Below, piece after piece: positions 57,845-64,000 of a DNA stretch of 64,000 nucleotides. A model generated the notes under the pieces. That model was not told where the DNA came from, made no database searches, and worked only from the letters and a program-made list of their open reading frames with translations. How positions within the stretch are numbered: the first letter of the stretch is position 1; each line of letters opens with the position of its first letter. Location of the stretch: contig NC_133103.1 in assembly GCF_022965805.1 (NCBI RefSeq), positions 48,739,693 to 48,803,692 on the forward strand, written 5' to 3'. This stretch comes from Primulina eburnea (Eukaryota; Streptophyta; Magnoliopsida; Lamiales; Gesneriaceae). The position numbers and the translations under genes were made by a program.

Positions 57845-60102
57845 TTGCTGGCTGATGTATTGGCTAAAGGGCTTTGGAAAAAAGCTGGATCATTTGCTGC
57901 CCTAACTTGGGCAGAAATTTCAGGCCATTACTGTTATTATGGCTAATCACAAATTTAACTGGAAGCATCTCATATTTAATGTTTTGAAGAATATGTTTCT
58001 GTCTTCTAAACAATCCAAGGGTTTTGCCGTTCAAATCAGTTATCTGCTGAAAGCAAAAGGTTAGTGGCTGAGGACTTCTGAGAAGACATCGAAATTTAAG
58101 GTGTCAATGCAAAGAACACGATGTCAATCAAATCCAAAATGGACATAAATCCTACTCAGTTTGTGCGAATCAAACAGGAAATTGGGACTCAGTTAGCTGC
58201 TCCCAATCAGTCAAGAAAGCCAAAACGTTGGCTCAACTGAAGGTTGCCAAAAGGAAATTGATTTTGAGTACATCAGAGTCAGAAAAGACTCCATCACCTC
58301 AAATTGCGAAGAAGCCAAGAACTCAAAGAGTTTAAAACAACTTCTGAGGTATCCATTCCCACTGACGAAATGATTTCCTTAACTGATCAGCAGCCTATAG
58401 AAGCAGTTCCTCTGCAGATTATTCCACAAGCTGATTCAGTAAGTACCATAAAGGAATCAGTTAGGACCCAAGCTCCTGTTACTCAAATATCTCGACCAAT
58501 TGGTGTAGCACCTGCCAGACCCAAAGGAATAAAGTTTGTAGAGCAGATTGAATCAACTCGAACCGGACTGGAAATTCCTCATATCATGAGTACTGATAAA
58601 GGGAAAGGGAAATTGATTGTAGAACCCAGACCCTCCAACCCGATTCAGACTCATATTGATCTTGTATGGGCAAAAGTGAACAGTTTTGCTGCTGCAAAAA
58701 CTAAGTTCTATGATGCTTGGGTAGCCTATCGTATGAGGTTTTTTTCCAAGCAACTGAAGGAAAAAGTCCGAGCTGAGAAAATTCATCAAGCTGGGAGCCT
58801 TTGTTCTTCGAACTGTCAAAGCTGCCTCTATTGCTCAAGCCTTGGAGAGGAAAGTTATTTCTTTTGATCAGATGAGAGCGAAGAAGTTGGCTCAAATTGT
58901 TGCTAAGCTTAAAAACAACTACTTGCCAACTGGCCCTACTGCATATGCTGATCAAGCTGTAATTACTCAACTTGACACTGACCTTATAGGGCTACTATCT
59001 CGAATCAAATTTTGGGAATTGAATCAAGAACTGGTAGTCTACCAAGGAGATTCAGATGATGACGATGTGGAACTAGTTGAAGAAGCACCCTCTAACAAAA
59101 CAGAACCATCATCAGCTTTAGTTCTTGTTCCAACTGAAGAGCCAGTTTCTGATAAGCTTCCTTCACCGCCTGTTGAACAACAACTATATACTGAAGCTGA
59201 GATGTCTTTCGCTCATATTGATGAAGTAATTCAAGCCGTGGTAGAGGAATCCCACCTTAGTGCACCAGTTAATGATAAAGTTGATCACTCTGCTGATCAA
59301 ACCAATCCAGAGGTCACTATTCCTTCAGTGGAAATTGTGTCACCAGATCAATCTGCTGATCAGGTCATACCAACTGATATGCCAGATGACTCAATCGATC
59401 ATTCCCTAGAGACATCAGTTCAGGTTGTGTCACCATCAACTGAACAAAATCCTTCCTCACCACCTCGGGATCAAGCAGAAATCCCTGCTGCTGATATTTC
59501 AGTTCGAAATGTTACTGAAACAACTTCCACTGATCAAGCCTTGATCGTTTCTGAGCTTAATACAAGTGAACCACGCACTCTTGACAATCCAATCCTCCAT
59601 CTTCAGCAGATTTTGATCTCATTTTTGAAGAAGTCCAACATATGCAGGACATTATGAGTCAAATAATTACTGCCATCTCCAAGATTCAAATACGCAACTT
59701 TCGCACAGTCTGAAGTTGGATGATAATCAGGAATCCTTGAAAAGACTGAAGGATATCCAATATGCTGTTACCGTTCTCTCTTTTGCAGTTGGTGATATTC
59801 AGAAAAATAGAGGTATCATGTCCAGTCTGACTGCCACTCAAGAATTAATTACCCAACGCGTCAACAGTGTGGAATCGCTTGTGTCTCGGAAAATTGAACT
59901 ACTGCAAGTCACAAAGTCAACTGCTATTGAAAGTATGTCATCCTCTGTCACAGTTCTTTCTTCTCACGTTCGCAAGCTATCTGACAAGATGGAGCAGTTG
60001 ACAAAAAGGGGGAAGAGAAGAGACAATAAGAGCAGTCTATTGTATTCAGTTGATTATTCGACAGTCTATTGTATTCAGTTGATTATTCGACATTTTATCT
60101 AA
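57845..60102 (+). pseudogene. Env-like ORF of the Sirevirus, copy 2 (5' end in gap)
   Basis: The segment starts at about residue 138 of the env-like ORF of copy 1. It is broken by indels near 57860-57920, 58060-58110, 58205 and 58330. It is then open from about 58304 to 58867 and from 58842 to 59657 (271 codons), and again at 59716-60102. Several breaks of copy 1 (around 9240, 9300, 9560, 9745) are absent here and the reverse also holds. The C-terminal part is Ser/Pro/Glu/Thr-rich and ends with a helical segment (QELITQRVNSVESLVSRKIE). Confidence 0.72.
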
Positions 60103-60149
60103 TGAGAATTCCATCTAGTGTCTCTTTCTAGTGTTTTGTCAAACACCAT

Positions 60150-60162
60150 AAAGGGAGAAAAT
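60150..60162 (+). promoter_or_regulatory. Polypurine tract of the Sirevirus, copy 2
   Basis: AAAGGGAGAAAATT stands directly before the 3' LTR (TGTTGGGAAC). Copy 1 lacks it. Confidence 0.8.
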
Positions 60163-61087
60163 TGTTGGGAACGAAATTCCGGCGTTTGACAAAAGTTTGA
60201 ACAACTATTTACAGCAACTGAATTGGACTAACTGCTCATCAGTCAAGTGATCGCCTCAACTGAAGTTTACTTCATCAGTCAACTGATCCCTCAACTGTAC
60301 ACATCATCAGTTGAAAGCGACAACCGACAAATAGTACAGCCATCTGTGAACTGGTAGTGGCTCGCCGCATTTCAGAAATGAACAGTGTACTATTGTCAGG
60401 ATATATCGACGTGGCAAATCAACGGGTAGAATATTCAAATATCTTTAATGTTACCGTTGAAAGGGAAGCCTATAAATAGTCGAAGGCAGCAGCTAAAGAT
60501 ACAGCTCTCGCAATTCTCAGTTATCTTACTTGCTGTTACGCTGTAAAAATATCCGTTTACACTCAGACATCAAGCTCTCCCCTAACAGTTATATCAGTAG
60601 TATTCAAGACTACGTTCTAGAGCTTTCATAGCACTTTGTAATCATTTGATATATTTTTCAAGTTGTGCTAAGATCAGTTACGATCTGTTAGAAGTGTTGT
60701 ATACTAAGAGTTTCAGTTTTGGCAAAGTGATAAGTCCAAACTGAAGTGGGTCAGTACACTGTTTTGTATTTGATCAAAGTCTTTTAGTGAATATCCTATC
60801 TTCGTGATAGAAGGGGTGACGTAGGAGTTATTCAAGTCTCCGAACATCCAGAAACAAACTGTGTCTTTATTACTCAGTTATCATATTCAGTTAGATACTC
60901 TATCTTTCAGTTAGTAAGTTTTCCGCAACTGTTTAGTCAGTTTAACTAATTGTTATTGACCGACGGGATATATAGATTCAGTTTATAACATAACTGAAAT
61001 TAGTTTCTCGAAGAATTGACTAAATTGAGCAGTGTTTATTCAACCCCCCCTTCTAAACACTCTTCACTCTAGTCACCGATCCTTTCA
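60163..61087 (+). repeat. 3' LTR of the Sirevirus, copy 2
   Basis: 925 bp. It shares with 10558-11482 several differences from the 5' LTR at 485 (for example GAAGTGGGTCAG and TATTACTCAG), confirming that it is the duplicate of that 3' LTR. Confidence 0.93.
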
Positions 61088-61474
61088 AAGTGTCTCATAC
61101 TGTCAAAAAAAAATTGTGCTATTATTTAGCATTCAATCTTGTTCTTATCTCTATTGTGAGTCATATTCAAATGACTCTCACCATCAAATAAATATATATA
61201 TATATATATATATTTTGAACTTGTGAGATTGATGCACACAAGCTACAAAGCCTGAAAGCATACCCTACGAGAGAATTCTCAAAATCGAGTGAAATACTTG
61301 AGGACGAGTTTTTAGTTCTTGGAGTGACGTGTGAGGTATTTGTAGTGAGGACAAAAAAAAAGAGAAAAAAAAAAAGACGAGTGCGAGTGAATTTTCATTG
61401 GAGTGATTTGTGAGGATTTGTGATGAGGAAGTTTATTATTTTATTGTTTCTACTGACCTTTTCTTGCAAGTATA
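61088..61474 (+). other. Family A leader, copy 2
   Basis: Starts with AAGTG and matches 11483-11909. The putative splice acceptor of copy 1 (TTGCAG) reads TTGCAA here. Confidence 0.75.
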
Positions 61475-62299
61475 ATGATTGACGATCTTCAATTTCAAAC
61501 AATGTTAAGGGGGTTTGATAGAATATGGGAGAAGGGGCTTAAGCCTTTACATGAAAGGTTGGATAGGCTTGAGGGTAGTATTAATGAGAAGAGACCAGAT
61601 AGTAGATTGGGTGGGGATAGAGCATTGCATTTGGATCGTGATGATAGGAGGTGCAAATCGAGTGGTAGGCAGGGAATTGACTCGTGGAAGGAGTTATTGA
61701 CATCCGCACGAAGGTCGATTGGAGAGAAGAAGGTCATAACTAGACCGAAGTTGGTTTTGAAGCATGAATATCAAGGTACATTTAAAAACTCAAATTCTCG
61801 TACTTGTGATATTATATGTTGTTGGTGTTTAGAAGTTGGGCATGATATCACCCAATGTCCATGTGAGGAGGTGACTGTAGTAAAATCAACAGTTGAGCTT
61901 AAAACTCAAATAGATGTTGATGTTGCGGTTGGGCTTGAATCTCAAGTGGAGGTTGAGGGTGTAGTTAAATCTGAATCTCAAGTTGATGCCATAGTTGAAC
62001 TTGAATCTGAAGTTGAGGCTAGGGTTGATGATGATGGTAGTCCGCTCGTTAGTGAGTTGACTGTGGTTGAACAATTTACGGCGGAAAGTGAGTCATTAGA
62101 TGGAGGAGAAGTGCTTCATTTGTCTAATATGGATGTGGGGAGGAGGCAAGGAGCAATTATTGTACATCAATTTCTTGAGGAACAAAATGTTTCATTGGTT
62201 CAATTGAATCCAAATGTTCTTGATGATCAATTGAAATTTATTCATGAATTGAGTGAAAAGAAATGTGAAATGGCCGAAAGAGAGAGAACAAAAGAGTGA
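61475..62299 (+). CDS. Family A gag-like protein, copy 2
   Basis: 274 residues, intact, differing from 11910-12734 by three substitutions that I can see (Phe116Cys within the knuckle, plus Asn-to-Thr and His-to-Gln changes). The CCHC ligands C115, C118, H123 and C128 are kept. It overlaps the following ORF in the same way as copy 1. Confidence 0.65.
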   Translation: MIDDLQFQTMLRGFDRIWEKGLKPLHERLDRLEGSINEKRPDSRLGGDRALHLDRDDRRCKSSGRQGIDSWKELLTSARRSIGEKKVITRPKLVLKHEYQGTFKNSNSRTCDIICCWCLEVGHDITQCPCEEVTVVKSTVELKTQIDVDVAVGLESQVEVEGVVKSESQVDAIVELESEVEARVDDDGSPLVSELTVVEQFTAESESLDGGEVLHLSNMDVGRRQGAIIVHQFLEEQNVSLVQLNPNVLDDQLKFIHELSEKKCEMAERERTKE

Positions 62300-63611
62300 G
62301 ATGGCCATGACAAGAAAAAAAGGTGGAGAAAATGAGATGAAAGAAAAAGAGAGAGAAAAAGAGGCCAAAGAAAAGAAAAAGAAAAATAAATTAAAGGCCC
62401 AAATGAGTGAAAAGAGTGAGGTTGAGAGTTGCTTATTCCTACATAAACCATTTCATATACCTTTGTACAAAGTGGTTTATCCATATTGTGATGATATAGC
62501 CGATTCAATCCCGAGCATTGTCATTTCTTATTTGCAGGATCTTGGAGTTGTCATGACGAGGAGGCAAATGGGTCTTGTTGAAGGGAGAACCCGATGGGCT
62601 GAGCCGCACGAATGCAAGCGCGATCGCAAGGAGGTAATGTTAGTTGCCAACGCAACGACTATGAGGTATGAGCTATTTCTCCCTAGTAATTATGTGAGTT
62701 TTAGTTTTTATGGGTTTGATATTAGTGAGGAACCACATGCTTTAAGTTTAGATATTATTGATGGTGATCCTTCACAATTTGTCAAATTGATGAGTCTTTG
62801 TTATAACAATGAATTGTATGCATTGTGTTCAAACCTTTGTGATGAGTTAAATGTTTACATGGGTAGTACGCCTAGTGTGTTCTATTTGCATGATTCCTAC
62901 TTATTTGATGAAGACTTTGGGAAGAGCATGAATGGATATAAGAATTTCTTTGTTCATGATGAATATAATTTTAAGGAGGTCAAATTCATGTTATGCTCAT
63001 TTTATGAGTTACCCGCTAGTGATGCATATTGTTATGATTTCATTATTGATCAGATGCATGAATTTCTATGTTGGTTATATATGAAGAGGTATGTCGAATG
63101 GTGTTGTGACGAGGGTCTTGCATGTATGAAGATAGCAACTAGGCTAGGGTTTTATGACATGCATGACTTAATTCTTAGTCCTAGTAAGCAATATACTTAC
63201 ATTTGTATGATACTTGCTTTGGTGTTAACTAAGTCTAAGAAGGGGAAGAATTTAATTTTTGTGATACTTAATGATATATTATCATTTGGTGTCAATTATT
63301 ATTTGGTGTGTGGTGAAGTTGAAGAGTTTATAGGAAAGACAACAGTGATGTTGGGATTTCCAGTGCTGAAGGAGAAAGCAAATGATAAAGTCTACAAACT
63401 TGAGCTTAAAGGTAAGCATGTTGATAATATCATCCTTGTTATTACTAACTTGCTTCGTTTTGGTATAGGAGGACAAGATTTGAGGACAAATCTTTTTGAA
63501 GAAGGGGAGTATGATGTGAATCTGGCCGGGCATGACGTGTTAATGGTTGAAAGGAGATTTAAGATGCAGTGTTGCTTCGGATCTTCAAGCTTGATTATGA
63601 TTAATAATTAA
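62253..63611 (+). CDS. Family A second ORF (unknown central module), copy 2
   Basis: 452 codons, intact, with only about six residue differences from 12688-14046 (for example Gly-to-Asp near residue 84, His-to-Tyr in FLCWLYMKR, Lys-to-Glu in TNLFEEGEYDV, Gly-to-Arg exchange near the end). Same Pol-like ends around the unrecognised middle. Its last part also runs into the LTR. Confidence 0.55.
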   Translation: MKRNVKWPKEREQKSEMAMTRKKGGENEMKEKEREKEAKEKKKKNKLKAQMSEKSEVESCLFLHKPFHIPLYKVVYPYCDDIADSIPSIVISYLQDLGVVMTRRQMGLVEGRTRWAEPHECKRDRKEVMLVANATTMRYELFLPSNYVSFSFYGFDISEEPHALSLDIIDGDPSQFVKLMSLCYNNELYALCSNLCDELNVYMGSTPSVFYLHDSYLFDEDFGKSMNGYKNFFVHDEYNFKEVKFMLCSFYELPASDAYCYDFIIDQMHEFLCWLYMKRYVEWCCDEGLACMKIATRLGFYDMHDLILSPSKQYTYICMILALVLTKSKKGKNLIFVILNDILSFGVNYYLVCGEVEEFIGKTTVMLGFPVLKEKANDKVYKLELKGKHVDNIILVITNLLRFGIGGQDLRTNLFEEGEYDVNLAGHDVLMVERRFKMQCCFGSSSLIMINN

Positions 63612-64000
63612 GTATCAAACATGTTCAACCTTTTGAAGGAGCTACAAAGGAACATTATTCAAGCAATAATTGAGAGGATTTCCGAATACCATTATCTTGC
63701 AAAGAATGACCCAAACCGAGCCTACACGCGGGGTCCATGTCCATCACACTTGAGGAAGAGAAATCCCGAGCCTACACGGACCCGAGCACGGACCTGTACA
63801 CGGGGTCCGTGTCCATTGTTTCCCGGAGAGTATTTTGCCCGAGTATACACGGACCCGTACCCGGAGGAATACACGGGGTCCGTGTCCCATATGTTTTGGC
63901 GAGAAGATTTTTCCTATTTTAGAGTTTTAATTATTTTGGTGACTAGATTTAATATCTTTGAGATTTGTGAATAATATATACTCGAAAATCTATCATTGTA
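63512..64000 (+). repeat. 3' LTR of family A, copy 2 (cut by the window edge)
   Basis: Starts TGATGTGAAT after the tract AAGAAGGGGAG and corresponds to 13947-14435, including the GC-rich inverted repeats (about 63713-63893). Confidence 0.9.

Larger units (their letters stand above)
57845..64000 (+). mobile_element. Second copy of the Sirevirus-in-family-A composite (partial)
   Basis: Collinear with 8297-14435: end of the env-like ORF, Sirevirus 3' LTR, the same junction with AAGTG, family A leader and ORFs, and part of its 3' LTR. Sharing of the exact insertion point means this is a duplicate of one nested locus, or an assembly duplicate, and not an independent insertion. It runs off the right edge. 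Confidence 0.9.

Noticed and set aside
57640..57946. ORFs spanning the N gap
   Set aside because: Their open frames depend on undetermined bases.

Overview
This window is nuclear DNA from a flowering plant, dominated by transposable elements. The evidence is AT-rich intergenic sequence, nested Ty1/copia and Ty3/gypsy-type LTR elements primed by initiator-tRNA-Met, several hAT elements with exact 8-bp target duplications, and one ordinary gene with an intron encoding a chloroplast J-protein. The element families (an env-like protein, GAGACGGTCTC-type MITEs) look like ones I recall from Lamiales/Gesneriaceae genomes such as Dorcoceras. That placement is from memory and could not be checked here.

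Layout. 1-14805: a non-autonomous chromovirus-like element (family A; its 5' LTR is cut by the window edge). A Sirevirus-like Ty1/copia element of 11.0 kb (485-11482) has inserted into its leader, with 5-bp duplication AAGTG. The Sirevirus carries a broken gag-pol, an antisense ORF with its own TATA box, and a long env-like ORF. 14806-22450: intergenic, with a copia LTR fragment, three hAT elements (15351-16268, 17731-18471, 18914-19741) and MITE copies. 22451-24226: the J20-like DnaJ gene on the minus strand, two exons; the only host gene I can support. 24250-28640: AT-rich, with a three-unit tandem repeat and MITEs. 28640-39822: a minus-strand copia relic whose 5' LTR was split by a solo LTR (29727-30891) and by a young gag-only LTR element (family B, 31282-39480). 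40683-45047: a decayed hAT element containing a CACTA-like palindrome array and a TRIM-like duplication. 45133-53574: a second gag-only LTR element (family C), related to B. 53575-57744: diverged LTR-like repeats. 57745-57844: a 100-N assembly gap. 57845-64000: a second copy of 8297-14435, which includes the same Sirevirus-in-A junction.

Most elements here cannot move by themselves. Family A lacks protease, RT and integrase; B and C keep only gag; the Sirevirus has frameshifts and nonsense codons. A, B and C would depend on enzymes from other elements. The points most worth following up are the antisense TATA-driven ORF facing the env-like ORF inside the Sirevirus, the unrecognised central module of family A (intact in both copies), GC-rich repeat clusters just upstream of the LTR TATA boxes in three families, and a possible leader intron in family A.
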